A stretch of DNA of 64,000 nt from Gemmobacter nectariphilus DSM 15620 (GTDB lineage Bacteria; Pseudomonadota; Alphaproteobacteria; Rhodobacterales; Rhodobacteraceae): contig NZ_AUCM01000006.1 of assembly GCF_000429765.1 (NCBI RefSeq), positions 124,001-188,000 on the forward strand, written 5' to 3'. Each line of letters opens with the position of its first letter. Positions within the stretch are counted from its first letter, which is position 1. The notes under the pieces were generated by a model. That model did not search any database. It was given only the letters and a program-made list of their open reading frames with translations, and was not told the DNA's origin. Shown here piece by piece: positions 16,356 to 25,028 of this stretch. A program made the position numbers and the translations under genes.

Positions 16356-17687
16356 TCAGCGCAGCGACAGCGGCAGATCCAGCGCCAGGCTCGGAAACAC
16401 CAGCACCAGCGCCAGCGCCATCAGTTGCAGCACCACAAAGGGGATCACCCCGCGATAGATGGTCGAAATCGGCAGATCCGGCGCAATCCCGCGCAGATAG
16501 AACAGCGCATAGCCAAAAGGCGGCGTCAGAAAGCTGGTCTGCAGGTTCACGGCAAGCGCGATGGCAAACCAGATCAGCACATGTTCGGTCGGCATCCCGA
16601 AATCCAGATGGCCCAGGATCGGCGCCACGATCGGCACCACGACCAGCGTGATTTCCACCCATTCCAGAAAGAAGCCCAGCAGGAAAATCAGCGCCATGAT
16701 GGTCAGCATGACCCCCATCGGGCTGGAGCCTTCGTCCAGGAACAGATCGGCCAGCATGGCATCGCCGCCCAGCCGGCGGAACACCACCGAAAAGATCGAC
16801 GCGCCGATCATCACGAAAACGATCATCGCCGTGGTCGATGTGGTGTCATACAGCGACTCGCGCAGCGCCTTCATCCGCAGATTGCCCGAGGCCAGCGCCA
16901 GAACCATCGCCCCCGCCGCGCCGATGGCGGCGGATTCGGTGGGCGTGGCGATCCCGGCCACGATGGTGCCCAGCACCGAAAAGATCAGGATCATCGGCGC
17001 CAGCAGATCGCGCGTCAGCTGCCAAAGGGCGCGGGAAAAGGGCAGCGGATCGGCCTTGGTCGCTGGCGGCATCCGCTGCGGCTGCAAGATCGCCACCGCC
17101 AGCAGATAGGCCACATACAGCACGCCAAGCAGCAGCCCCGGCACGATGGCGCCCATGAACAGATCGCCCACCGACAGCCGCAACTGATCGCCCAGGATGA
17201 TCAGCATGATCGACGGCGGGATCAGAATGCCCAGCGTTCCGCTGGATGCGATCAGCCCCGAGGCCAGCCGCATGTCATAGCGGTTTTCCTTCATCGCCGG
17301 CAGCGCCATCATGCCCATCAGCACGACCGAGGCCCCGATGATCCCGGTCGAGGCCGCCATGACCACCCCGATGATCGCCACGGCAAAGGCATAGGCCCCC
17401 GGCATACCCCGGAACACCGAGGCAAGGGATCGCAGCAACCGCTCGGCAATGCCGGACCGTTCCAGCATCAGCCCCATGAAGACGAACAGCGGGATCGCCA
17501 CCAGCAGCCAGTTGGCCAGCACGCCCGAAAAGATGCGCCCGACCCCCAGCGACAGAAAGATGATCGGGATCCCGTTCAGGAACGCGAACAGGATGCCGAT
17601 GCCTGCCAGCACAAAGGCCACCGGATAGCCGGAAAAGATGCCGGCCATCAGCCCCAGCAGCATCAGGATGGGCCACAGATGTTCCAT
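16356..17687 (-). CDS. TRAP transporter large permease (DctM type), system 2
   Basis: A 443-residue polytopic inner-membrane transport subunit. DctM hallmarks are ASTGIIGASVVLMG, the GTLGILIPPSIMLIILGD hairpin and the C-terminal LQTSFLTPPFGYALFYLRG. The last motif is typical of the branch that works with TakP-like binding proteins for 2-oxo acids and related monocarboxylates. It follows the small permease with one base between the genes. PhaC is the next gene on this strand. Confidence 0.92.
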   Translation of the reverse strand: MEHLWPILMLLGLMAGIFSGYPVAFVLAGIGILFAFLNGIPIIFLSLGVGRIFSGVLANWLLVAIPLFVFMGLMLERSGIAERLLRSLASVFRGMPGAYAFAVAIIGVVMAASTGIIGASVVLMGMMALPAMKENRYDMRLASGLIASSGTLGILIPPSIMLIILGDQLRLSVGDLFMGAIVPGLLLGVLYVAYLLAVAILQPQRMPPATKADPLPFSRALWQLTRDLLAPMILIFSVLGTIVAGIATPTESAAIGAAGAMVLALASGNLRMKALRESLYDTTSTTAMIVFVMIGASIFSVVFRRLGGDAMLADLFLDEGSSPMGVMLTIMALIFLLGFFLEWVEITLVVVPIVAPILGHLDFGMPTEHVLIWFAIALAVNLQTSFLTPPFGYALFYLRGIAPDLPISTIYRGVIPFVVLQLMALALVLVFPSLALDLPLSLR

Positions 17688-17688
17688 C

Positions 17689-18231
17689 TCAGCGCCCCCG
17701 AACCAGCGTAATGATGCCGGAAATGCCCCGCACCACGCCCGCAGCCGTCAGCAGCGCAAAGGCCAGCGGCAACATTGCCTTGATCAGCCAGCGATCCATC
17801 AGCCCGCCCTGCGTGGATCCCTCGCCCGTGGTATAGGCGGTCATGGCATAGGCATGGCCATACCAGGCGATGATCGCACAGAACGGCGCCAGAAACAGCA
17901 GATCGCCCAGCACCCGGATCAGCAGCCGCCCCCGTGGCGGCAGGTTCAGCGCGATGGTTTCCACCGCGACATGGCGATCGTTGCGATAGGCCATGATGCC
18001 GCCAAACAGCACCAGCAGCGCAAAGACATACCACTGGATGTCCAGCAGCGAATTCACGGTGATCGCGCGGCCCAGCACCGGCAGGGGCTGCGACCAGGAA
18101 ACCAGCGTGTTCTGCCCCATCTTGGCCAGAACCACCGCCGCCAGGATCGAGGCGATCAGCGGCAGGGTCAACCAGCTGACCCATTTCGCGGGCAGGCACA
18201 AAAGATCAAGAAGGCGATCTGCAAGGCGCAT
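17689..18231 (-). CDS. TRAP transporter small permease (DctQ type), system 2
   Basis: A 180-residue membrane subunit with four to five predicted transmembrane segments and the RNDRHVAVETIALNLPPRGR cytoplasmic loop typical of the larger DctQ proteins paired with TakP-type systems. It sits between the binding-protein and large-permease genes. A strong intercistronic hairpin (18253-18276) separates it from the binding-protein gene, which would allow more binding protein than permease to be made. Confidence 0.87.
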   Translation of the reverse strand: MRLADRLLDLLCLPAKWVSWLTLPLIASILAAVVLAKMGQNTLVSWSQPLPVLGRAITVNSLLDIQWYVFALLVLFGGIMAYRNDRHVAVETIALNLPPRGRLLIRVLGDLLFLAPFCAIIAWYGHAYAMTAYTTGEGSTQGGLMDRWLIKAMLPLAFALLTAAGVVRGISGIITLVRGR

Positions 18232-18252
18232 GACGGTCCTATCGTGGTGAAA

Positions 18253-18276
18253 GGGCGGCCCCTTGCAGGGCCGCCC
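18253..18276 (-). terminator. Intercistronic hairpin after system 2 binding-protein gene
   Basis: GGGCGGCCC (18253-18261) and GGGCCGCCC (18268-18276) form a perfect 9-bp stem with a 6-nt loop. It lies in the 51-bp gap after the dctP-type stop and before the dctQ-type start. It lacks a T-tract, so attenuation or 3'-end protection of the upstream mRNA is more likely than full termination. Confidence 0.6.
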
Positions 18277-18282
18277 GTCCGG

Positions 18283-19323
18283 TCATTCGCGCGGCAGCGC
18301 CTGAAGGTGCGCCCACTCGCCCACGCTGTCCATGTAGGCGGTCAGCGAGGCCAGCGCCTCGGCAAAGATCGGATCGTTCTTCGCCTCTTCTGCCAGCACT
18401 TCCTTGGAGGTGGCATACATCGCCTTCAGCACGTCATCGGGGAAGCGGCGCACATCGACGCCTGCATCCCGGATGGTCTTGATCGCTGCGGCCTGGGCGT
18501 TGACCTGATCGGCCAGGTTCCAGGCGATGTTGGCAAAGCAGGCTTCCTTCATCACCTGCTGGGTATCGGCGCCCAGCCCGTCCCAGACCGCCTTGTTGAT
18601 GATGATGCTGTCCCAGGACGATGGCTGGTGCCAGCCGGGGAAGTAGTAATACTTCGTCACCCGCTGGAACCCGAGACCCACATCCAGCTGCGGGGCCGAG
18701 AATTCCGCCGCGTCGATCCGCCCGGTTTCCAGCGACACGAAAATCTCGCCCGCCGGAACCAGCTGGGTGTTGGCGCCCATCTTGGCCAGCGTCTTGCCGC
18801 CCAGCCCCGCGATGCGCATGTTCAGGCCCTTGAGGTCGTCAACCGAGTTGATTTCCTTGTTGAACCAGCCGCCCGCCTCGGCCCCGACCAGATGGCAGGG
18901 CAGCACCACGACGTTATGCGGATCATAGGCCTTCTGGATGATCTCCAGCCCGCCGCCCTTGAACATCCAGGCAAGCGTGATGTCGGGTTCCGGGCCGAAC
19001 GGCATGGACCCCACAAGGTTCGCCACCGGGATCTGGTTCGCCCAATAGCCGATCCAGTCAAAGCCCATCTGCAGCGCGCCCGAGGACACCGCGCCGAACA
19101 CCTCGAACGGCGGCACGAAATCGCCTGCGCCATGCACGTTGATGTTGACCTTGCCGCCGGTCATCAGCTTGACCCGTTCGGCCCACAGCTTGGGGCTGGG
19201 TCCGATCGACGGGGTGTTCAGGCCGAACACCGATTGCAGGTCAAAGGTCTGTGCGCTGGCCGGGGCGACGGCCCCCGCCAGGATGCTGGCAGCCACAAGG
19301 GCCGCCGCAAGGCGTTTCTTCAT
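18283..19323 (-). CDS. TRAP solute-binding protein (TakP/alpha-keto-acid type), system 2
   Basis: A periplasmic binding protein of 346 residues with a clear signal peptide (MKKRLAAALVAASILAGAV, cleavage near APASAQ). The substrate-binding Arg lies in LKGLNMRIAGLGGK, and MGFDWIGYWANQ and YYYFPGWHQPSS are typical of the TakP branch that binds 2-oxo acids or other monocarboxylates with a cation. Two ATGs sit in tandem; the second (19323) has GGGAGG at better spacing. It is the first gene of an operon divergent from an SDR and a flavoprotein dehydrogenase. Confidence 0.9.
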   Translation of the reverse strand: MKKRLAAALVAASILAGAVAPASAQTFDLQSVFGLNTPSIGPSPKLWAERVKLMTGGKVNINVHGAGDFVPPFEVFGAVSSGALQMGFDWIGYWANQIPVANLVGSMPFGPEPDITLAWMFKGGGLEIIQKAYDPHNVVVLPCHLVGAEAGGWFNKEINSVDDLKGLNMRIAGLGGKTLAKMGANTQLVPAGEIFVSLETGRIDAAEFSAPQLDVGLGFQRVTKYYYFPGWHQPSSWDSIIINKAVWDGLGADTQQVMKEACFANIAWNLADQVNAQAAAIKTIRDAGVDVRRFPDDVLKAMYATSKEVLAEEAKNDPIFAEALASLTAYMDSVGEWAHLQALPRE

Positions 19324-19392
19324 CATGTCCTCCCTGTGCCAACCCTGACCCTTGTTGGTCCGGGCCCTCCTTGGCGCCAAGCGGTTTTCGGC

Positions 19393-19447
19393 TTGGCATG
19401 GGAAAAACGTTAGTTATAGTCAAATCAATTTGCAACACGCAAATTTG
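19393..19447 (+). promoter_or_regulatory. Sigma-70-type promoter with overlapping palindromic operator
   Basis: TTGGCA (19393-19398) and TATAGT (19415-19420) are spaced by 16 bp and each match the consensus at five of six bases, pointing toward the SDR gene at 19462. Directly downstream are CAAATcaATTTG (19421-19432) and the overlapping AATTTGC-aacac-GCAAATT (19427-19445), then CAAATTTG (19440-19447). A repressor bound here would block initiation; the IclR protein at the operon end is a candidate. Confidence 0.6.
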
Positions 19448-19461
19448 GCTGGGAGGAAGCC

Positions 19462-20214
19462 ATGGAGGGGATCACGGGTCAGGTCGCCGTCGTCACCGGC
19501 GGCGCGCAGGGCAATGGCCGCGCCATTGCCCTGGGGCTGGCGCAGGCCGGTGCCAGGGTGGCGATTGGCGATGTCAACGCAGCCGGCGCCGACGCCGTCG
19601 CGGCCGAGATCACCGCGCAGGGCGGGCAGGCCATCGGGCTGGCGCTGGATGTGACAGACGGCGAGTCGATCCGCGGCTTTGCGGATCAGGTGGCGCGGCG
19701 TCTCGGCCCGGCGGCCATTCTGGTGAACAACGCTGGCATCATCCGCCGCACCCCGGCCGATTCCGCCGGGTTCGAAGCCGACTGGTCCGCCATCATGGCG
19801 GTCAACGCGACCGGCCCCATGCGGGTCACGCGGGCCTTTCTGGACCAGTTGCGCACAACGCGGGGCCGGGTGGTGAACCTTGGGTCCATCATGTCGGTGT
19901 CCTCGGGGCCGGGCCTGTCGGCCTATGCGGCCTCCAAGGGGGCGGTGCTGCAACTGACCCGCGCGCTGGCAAACGAGCTGGCGCCGCAGGGCATTCGCGT
20001 CAACGCCATCGCCCCCGGCGTGATCGACACCCCGATGACCGAGGCAACGCGCGCCGATCCGGCCGCCATTGGCCGGTTCATGGCGCATACCCCCATGGGC
20101 CGCACGGGCAAACCCGACGAACTGGTGGGGCCGGTGCTGTTCTTGGCCTCTGACATGTCCAGCTACGTCACCGGCACGCTGGTGCCGGTGGACGGTGGCT
20201 ATCTGACGGCTTGA
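19462..20214 (+). CDS. SDR-family oxidoreductase
   Basis: A classical SDR of 250 residues: TGGAQGNGRAIA cofactor motif (Asn in place of the usual Ile), NNAGI, catalytic Y155 and K159 in AYAASKGAV, and the C-terminal PVDGGYLTA. It probably oxidises or reduces a secondary alcohol/ketone with NAD(P). A strong promoter and a palindromic operator lie within 70 bp upstream. It is followed 14 bp later by a flavoprotein dehydrogenase and is divergent from TRAP system 2, so it probably acts on the imported acid or a product of it. Confidence 0.87.
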   Translation: MEGITGQVAVVTGGAQGNGRAIALGLAQAGARVAIGDVNAAGADAVAAEITAQGGQAIGLALDVTDGESIRGFADQVARRLGPAAILVNNAGIIRRTPADSAGFEADWSAIMAVNATGPMRVTRAFLDQLRTTRGRVVNLGSIMSVSSGPGLSAYAASKGAVLQLTRALANELAPQGIRVNAIAPGVIDTPMTEATRADPAAIGRFMAHTPMGRTGKPDELVGPVLFLASDMSSYVTGTLVPVDGGYLTA

Positions 20215-20228
20215 AAAGGAGAAACGCC

Positions 20229-21938
20229 ATGAGGCGGCACGAGGTCGATGTTCTGGTGGTAGGCTCGGGCGCCGGGGGGCTGGCCACGGCGGTGGCGGCG
20301 GCGCATCGGCACCTGACGGTGCTGGTGGCGGAAAAGGAACCCGTCTTCGGCGGCACCACTGCGCGGTCGGGTGGCTGGATGTGGATCCCCTGCAATGGCC
20401 CCGCCCGGCGGGCAGGGGTCGAAGACAGCAAGGACAAGGCCCGCACCTACCTGCAACACGAAGCCGGCGCACATTTCGATGCCGACCGGGTCGATGCCTT
20501 TCTGGACGCCGGGCCAAGGGCGGTCGACTTCTTTGAACAGAACACCGAGCTGCAATTCGACCTTGGCCCCACCTTTGCCGATTACCACCCCACCGCGCCG
20601 GGCGGCATGGATGGCGGCCGGTCCATCGTGGCCCGCCCTTTTGATGCCCGCGCGCTGGGGCCCGAGATCAGGCGCCTGCGCCCGCCGCTGGCGGAAATCA
20701 CCGTGCTGGGCATGATGATCGGATCCGGCAAGGAATTGCTGCATTTCTTCAATGTGCTGCGCTCGCCCGTCTCGTTCGCCTTTGTGGCGCAACTGTTCGC
20801 GAAATACCTGCGCGATGTGGTGCTGCATGGCCGCCCGATGCGGCTGACCAATGGCAATGCGCTGGTCGGGCGGCTGGCGAAATCCGCCTTTGACAAGGGG
20901 GTCGAAATCTGGACCGACGCGCCTGTCAAACGCCTGCTGCGCAACGATACGCGCCGGGTGACCGGCGCCATCCTGCACACCCGCACCGGCGAGGTCGAGG
21001 TGATCGCGCGCAAGGGCGTCGTGCTGGCCGCAGGCGGCTTTCCGCAAGATGCGCTGCGCCGCAAGGAGCTGATGCCGCATTCCCCCACCGGCCACGAACA
21101 TGTCACCCCCGCGCCGCCCGGAAATACCGGCGACGGGCTGCGCCTTGGCGAAGGCGTCGGCGCCGATGTCGACACCAGCCTGCCGCATTCCGCCGCCTGG
21201 GTGCCGATCTCGCGCCCGCGCAGGAAGGATGGCACGCTGGGCACCTTCCCGCATTTCGTCGACCGATCGAAGCCGGGGGTGATCGCGGTCACCCGGTCTG
21301 GGCGGCGCTTTGTCAACGAGGCGCAAAGCTATCATGATTTCTGCCAGGCCATGGTCAAGCGATGCCGCGAGGAAGGCGGGCCGGATGCCGAACTAGCGGC
21401 GTGGTTCATTGCCGATCACCGGGCGTTTCGCAAATACGGGCTGGGCTTTGCCAAGCCCGCGCCGGTGCCCTATGGCCATCTGATCAAGAACGGCTACCTG
21501 CTGCGCGGCGCGACGATTGCCGACCTCGCCCGCCAGATCGGCGCCGATCCTGCGACGATGGAGGCCGAGGTGGCCGAGTTCAACCGCCACGCCGCGCGGG
21601 GCGAGGATCCGGCCTTTGGCAAGGGCTCGACCAGCTACAACCGCAGCCTTGGCGACCCGGATCACAAGCCCAACCCCTGCGTTGCGCCCCTGGCCAAGGG
21701 GCCGTTCTACGCCGTGCGGCTGTATGTGGGCGATCTGGGCACCTTTGCCGGGTTGAAAACGAACGGCCGCGCGCAGGTGCTGGACCACGACGGCCGCGCG
21801 ATCCCCGGCCTTTATGCGGCGGGCAACGATGCGGCCAGCATCATGGGCGGCAATTATCCGGGCGGCGGCATCACCCTTGGCCCGGCGATCACATTTGGCT
21901 GGATCGCTGCGCGCGACATGGCGGGCGGCAATGACTGA
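20229..21938 (+). CDS. FAD-dependent dehydrogenase, 3-ketosteroid delta-1-dehydrogenase-like
   Basis: A flavoprotein of 569 residues in the fumarate reductase / ketosteroid dehydrogenase family. FAD motifs are VVGSGAGGLATAVAAA near residue 10, VFGGTTARSGGWMW and the C-terminal GLYAAGNDAASIMGG. The NYPGGGITLGPA stretch carries the Tyr and Gly that bind the 3-keto group in ketosteroid dehydrogenases. It probably dehydrogenates next to a ketone in a cyclic substrate. AAGGAG precedes the ATG at 20229. The neighbours (SDR, exporter, IclR, divergent TakP-type TRAP) suggest an alicyclic keto acid rather than a steroid. Confidence 0.83.
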   Translation: MRRHEVDVLVVGSGAGGLATAVAAAHRHLTVLVAEKEPVFGGTTARSGGWMWIPCNGPARRAGVEDSKDKARTYLQHEAGAHFDADRVDAFLDAGPRAVDFFEQNTELQFDLGPTFADYHPTAPGGMDGGRSIVARPFDARALGPEIRRLRPPLAEITVLGMMIGSGKELLHFFNVLRSPVSFAFVAQLFAKYLRDVVLHGRPMRLTNGNALVGRLAKSAFDKGVEIWTDAPVKRLLRNDTRRVTGAILHTRTGEVEVIARKGVVLAAGGFPQDALRRKELMPHSPTGHEHVTPAPPGNTGDGLRLGEGVGADVDTSLPHSAAWVPISRPRRKDGTLGTFPHFVDRSKPGVIAVTRSGRRFVNEAQSYHDFCQAMVKRCREEGGPDAELAAWFIADHRAFRKYGLGFAKPAPVPYGHLIKNGYLLRGATIADLARQIGADPATMEAEVAEFNRHAARGEDPAFGKGSTSYNRSLGDPDHKPNPCVAPLAKGPFYAVRLYVGDLGTFAGLKTNGRAQVLDHDGRAIPGLYAAGNDAASIMGGNYPGGGITLGPAITFGWIAARDMAGGND

Positions 21939-22857
21939 GGCCCCTTCGCCCGCGCGACTGGCCGCCGGCATCGCGCTTGGCCTGATCGCCGTCACGGGCT
22001 GGGGGCTTTTCAACGTGGGAACCGAGATCGGCCAGGCCCAGGGCTTTCGCCCGCAGGATCTGACACTGCTGCGCTATGGCGTGGCAGGGCTGGTGCTGCT
22101 GCCCTGGTTCCTGTGGCGCGGCCTGCGACTGGATCAGTGGCGGCTGATCGTGCTGGCGCTGCTGGTCGGCCCGGCGTTTTCGCTGGTATTCAACCTTGGC
22201 TTCCGGCTGGCGCCGCTGGCCCATGCGGTGGTGATTGGGCCGGGCATGTCGGTTCTGGTCGCGCTGGCGCTGGTGCGCTTTGTCGACTGCCAGCCGATCA
22301 GCGCGCTGCGGATCTTCGGCCTTGCCCTGCTGCTGGCCGGCCTGCTGGTGATCGGCGCCGACCGCGGCGGCAGCCCCAAGGCCACGGGCCTGTGGGCTGT
22401 CGCGGGCGATTTGTGCTTCGTGATCTCGGGCTCGCTGTGGGGCACGTTCAGCTGGCTGCTGGGCCGCTGGCGGATGCCCCCGGTGGAAACCACGGCCGGC
22501 GTTGCCGTCTATGCCAGCGCGCTGTTCATCCCGGCCTATCTGCTGATCTGGGGCTTTCCCGACGCGCCGGGCCTGCCCTGGCTTGACCAGGCGGTCATTC
22601 AGGGCGTCATCGCTGGCAGCGGCGCGCCCGCCGCCTTTGCGGCGGCGGTCATGCTGCTGGGGACGGGACGGGCGTCGGTGTTCAACGCGCTGGTCCCGCC
22701 CTCGGCGGTGCTGATGGCGATCCCGGTCGCGGGGATCCTGCCCAATCCCTTGCAATGGCTGGGCGTCGGGCTGGCAACAATTGGCCTGACGCTGTCGATG
22801 GCGCTGCCAACCCGCCGTGACCCCGGCTTGCCCCGCGGCCCCCGCCCCGTTACCTGA
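21931..22857 (+). CDS. EamA/DMT-superfamily transporter
   Basis: A 308-residue membrane protein with about ten transmembrane helices in two EamA repeats. The first repeat contains TGWGLFNVGTEIGQAQGF and LLRYGVAGLVLLPWF; the second ends in PSAVLMAIPVAGILPNPLQWLG. Such proteins usually export metabolites. Its ATG lies within the last codons of the flavoprotein gene (8-bp overlap), so it is part of the SDR-flavoprotein operon and might export an excess intermediate. Confidence 0.85.
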   Translation: MTEAPSPARLAAGIALGLIAVTGWGLFNVGTEIGQAQGFRPQDLTLLRYGVAGLVLLPWFLWRGLRLDQWRLIVLALLVGPAFSLVFNLGFRLAPLAHAVVIGPGMSVLVALALVRFVDCQPISALRIFGLALLLAGLLVIGADRGGSPKATGLWAVAGDLCFVISGSLWGTFSWLLGRWRMPPVETTAGVAVYASALFIPAYLLIWGFPDAPGLPWLDQAVIQGVIAGSGAPAAFAAAVMLLGTGRASVFNALVPPSAVLMAIPVAGILPNPLQWLGVGLATIGLTLSMALPTRRDPGLPRGPRPVT

Positions 22858-22867
22858 AAGGCGAACG

Positions 22868-23656
22868 ATGAACGAGGTCCGGGTGACAAAGCCAAGGCAG
22901 CAGCGCGGCGTGCAATCGCTGGAAACCGGCGGCGCGATCCTGCGCGAACTGGCGCGGGTCGGCGGGCCGGTCAAGCTGCGCGATCTGGCCGAAGGCGTGG
23001 GCGTCGCCCCCTCGCAGCTGCACCCCTACCTTGTCAGCCTGCGCACCATCCGCATGGTCGAACAGACCGACACCGGGCTTTATGCCCTTGGCCCCTTTGC
23101 GCTGGAACTGGGCCTTGTGCGCCTGCGCGGGCAGGATGCCTACCGCGAGACGATGCACCGCCTGCCCCAGCTGACCGAGGAAACCGGGCTGATGGTTGCG
23201 GTGACGGTCTGGGGCCTGCACGGGCCGGTGATCGTCTACGTTCACGAAGGCCCGCGCATCCATGCCAATGTGCGGGCTGGCGGCATGTTCACCGTGACCG
23301 GCACGGCCACGGGCCGGCTGTTTGCCGCCCTGCTGCCGCGCAAGACCACCGAGCCCCTTGTCCGTCAGGAACTGCCTGACCCGGCGCAGCAGCGCGCCTA
23401 TTGGGCCGATGTCGCCGAAGACGCCCGGCGCGGCTTCACCACCACACTTGATCTGCCGATCCCCGGCGTTTCGGCCGTGTCCGCCCCGGTGTTCGACCAT
23501 ACCGGCGCCATGCAGCTGGCCATCACGGTGATCGGCCCGACCGCCCAGATCGACCTGGACACCGATGGCCGGACCGTCAGGGCAACGCGCGCCTTCACGG
23601 ACCAGCTCTCGGCGGATCTCGGCTTCACGCCGCGCGATCAGACCGCCTCGGCCTGA
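22868..23656 (+). CDS. IclR-family transcriptional regulator
   Basis: A 262-residue regulator: N-terminal winged helix (VQSLETGGAILREL, then DLAEGVGVAPSQLHPYLVSL) and a C-terminal ligand-binding GAF-like domain (about 85-255). It closes the SDR-flavoprotein-EamA operon and is therefore the likely controller of that operon and the divergent TRAP system 2, through the palindromes near 19421-19447. The start at 22868 follows GAAAGGCG. Its 3' end overlaps the convergent DUF475 gene by 19 bp. Confidence 0.9.
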   Translation: MNEVRVTKPRQQRGVQSLETGGAILRELARVGGPVKLRDLAEGVGVAPSQLHPYLVSLRTIRMVEQTDTGLYALGPFALELGLVRLRGQDAYRETMHRLPQLTEETGLMVAVTVWGLHGPVIVYVHEGPRIHANVRAGGMFTVTGTATGRLFAALLPRKTTEPLVRQELPDPAQQRAYWADVAEDARRGFTTTLDLPIPGVSAVSAPVFDHTGAMQLAITVIGPTAQIDLDTDGRTVRATRAFTDQLSADLGFTPRDQTASA

Positions 23657-24738
23657 TCGCCGTTCCTGCGGTTCCACCGGATCGAGGACCAGAGCGAAAT
23701 CCCGATCAGCGCGGCGCCTCCCAGCCCGGTGATCACCTCGGGAATATGCACCAGCGTCTGGACATACATGATCACCGACAGGATCAGGATGGCATAGAAC
23801 GCGCCATGTTCCAGAAAGCGGTATTGCGCCAGCGTGCCCTTTTCGACCAGCATGATGGTCATCGACCGCACATACATCGCGCCGACCCCCAGGCCGATCG
23901 CAATGACGAACAGGTTGGACGACAGGGCAAAGGCGCCGATCACCCCGTCAAAGCTGAACGAGGCGTCCAGCACCTCCAGATAGAGGAACGCGCCCAGACC
24001 ACCCCGCGCCGCGCCCTCCATCAACTCCTGGCTGCGGTCCAGGATGCCGCCCAGCACCTCGACCAGCAGAAAGGTCAAAAGTCCCCAGATCGCGGCGTGA
24101 AAGAACACCGTGGCCGCCTCGGCGCCCTTGTAGCCCTCGATCACCTCGGAAAAGATCAGCATTATGCCCAGCACAAAGGCGATCTCGATCCCCTTGACCG
24201 ACGAATATTGCGTGGCCTTTTCCTCGATCCAGCGCACCCAGTGAATGTCCTTCTCGTGATCAAAGAAGAACGACAGCGCCACCATCATCAGGAAGGTGCC
24301 ACCAAAGGCCGCGATCGGCAGATGCGCATCATGCATGATGCGGCTGTATTCCTCGGGCTGGCTGGCGGCCATGACCAGCGCAGTCCAGGGGCCGACATTG
24401 GCGGCAATCACCACGATCAGCAGCGGAAAGATGACCCGCATCCCGAACACCGCGATCAGGATCCCCCAGGTCAGGAACCGCTGCTGCCATTTCGGCGTCA
24501 TGTCCTTGAGCTTGTTGGCATTGACGATGGCATTGTCGAACGAGAGCGAGATTTCCAGCACCGCCAGCACCGATACGATGAAGAACACCTTCATCGCCCC
24601 GGCAAAGGTATGTTCGGTCGAAAAACCCAGCCACAGGCCAAGGCCAAGGCCCAGGGCGGTGACAATGAAAGCCCAGCGGAAATACTGCAACGTCGGGCGG
24701 TGCCCGGCGCCGGTCGGAAGGGTGGTCCCAGAGGTCAT
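23638..24738 (-). CDS. DUF475 / TerC-like integral membrane protein
   Basis: A 366-residue membrane protein with about nine transmembrane helices. Acidic membrane motifs EISLSFDNAIVNANKL near residue 60 and EVLDASFSFDGVIGAF near residue 260 are the paired SFDN/SFDG signatures of the TerC superfamily. Members are linked to metal-ion handling or tellurite resistance, but DUF475 itself has no firm function. The ATG at 24738 was chosen as the start of the membrane-protein part; the open frame runs farther upstream with non-coding composition. It overlaps the convergent IclR gene by 19 bp. Confidence 0.85.
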   Translation of the reverse strand: MTSGTTLPTGAGHRPTLQYFRWAFIVTALGLGLGLWLGFSTEHTFAGAMKVFFIVSVLAVLEISLSFDNAIVNANKLKDMTPKWQQRFLTWGILIAVFGMRVIFPLLIVVIAANVGPWTALVMAASQPEEYSRIMHDAHLPIAAFGGTFLMMVALSFFFDHEKDIHWVRWIEEKATQYSSVKGIEIAFVLGIMLIFSEVIEGYKGAEAATVFFHAAIWGLLTFLLVEVLGGILDRSQELMEGAARGGLGAFLYLEVLDASFSFDGVIGAFALSSNLFVIAIGLGVGAMYVRSMTIMLVEKGTLAQYRFLEHGAFYAILILSVIMYVQTLVHIPEVITGLGGAALIGISLWSSIRWNRRNGDQAEAV

Positions 24739-24926
24739 GACGAAGTGTCCGGCGGCTATGAATGTTGCAGTGCCGACATCACGAAAGCGCCGCCACTTCC
24801 GCCAGAGGGGCCCGGTCACCGAACAGCATCCGCGCGTGCATGAACACGGGCGGTTGCGGCTGCATATAGCGGGGCCGCCCGGGCTTTCAACCCCGCAGAT
24901 CAACGAAACGTGAGCGCGGCGCCCCC

Positions 24927-25005
24927 TTTCGCCTTGATCCAAATATCCCGGGGGCAGGCGCACCCCCGACACAGGCGCGCCGCGACCCTGGGGGCAGCGC
25001 CCCCA
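24927..25005 (-). repeat. 3'-end intergenic repeat, copy 3 (downstream of iclR-type gene)
   Basis: Read leftward from the IclR stop at 25029: hairpin TGGGGGC-agc-GCCCCCA (24989-25005), about 35 bp of G/C-rich spacer, then CCCCCGGGATATTTGG and tail ATCAAGGCGAAA (24927-24954). The sequence from 24739 to 24926, upstream of the DUF475 gene, shows nothing else recognisable. Confidence 0.75.
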
Positions 25006-25028
25006 CCGCGCACCGCGGCCACCCGGCG

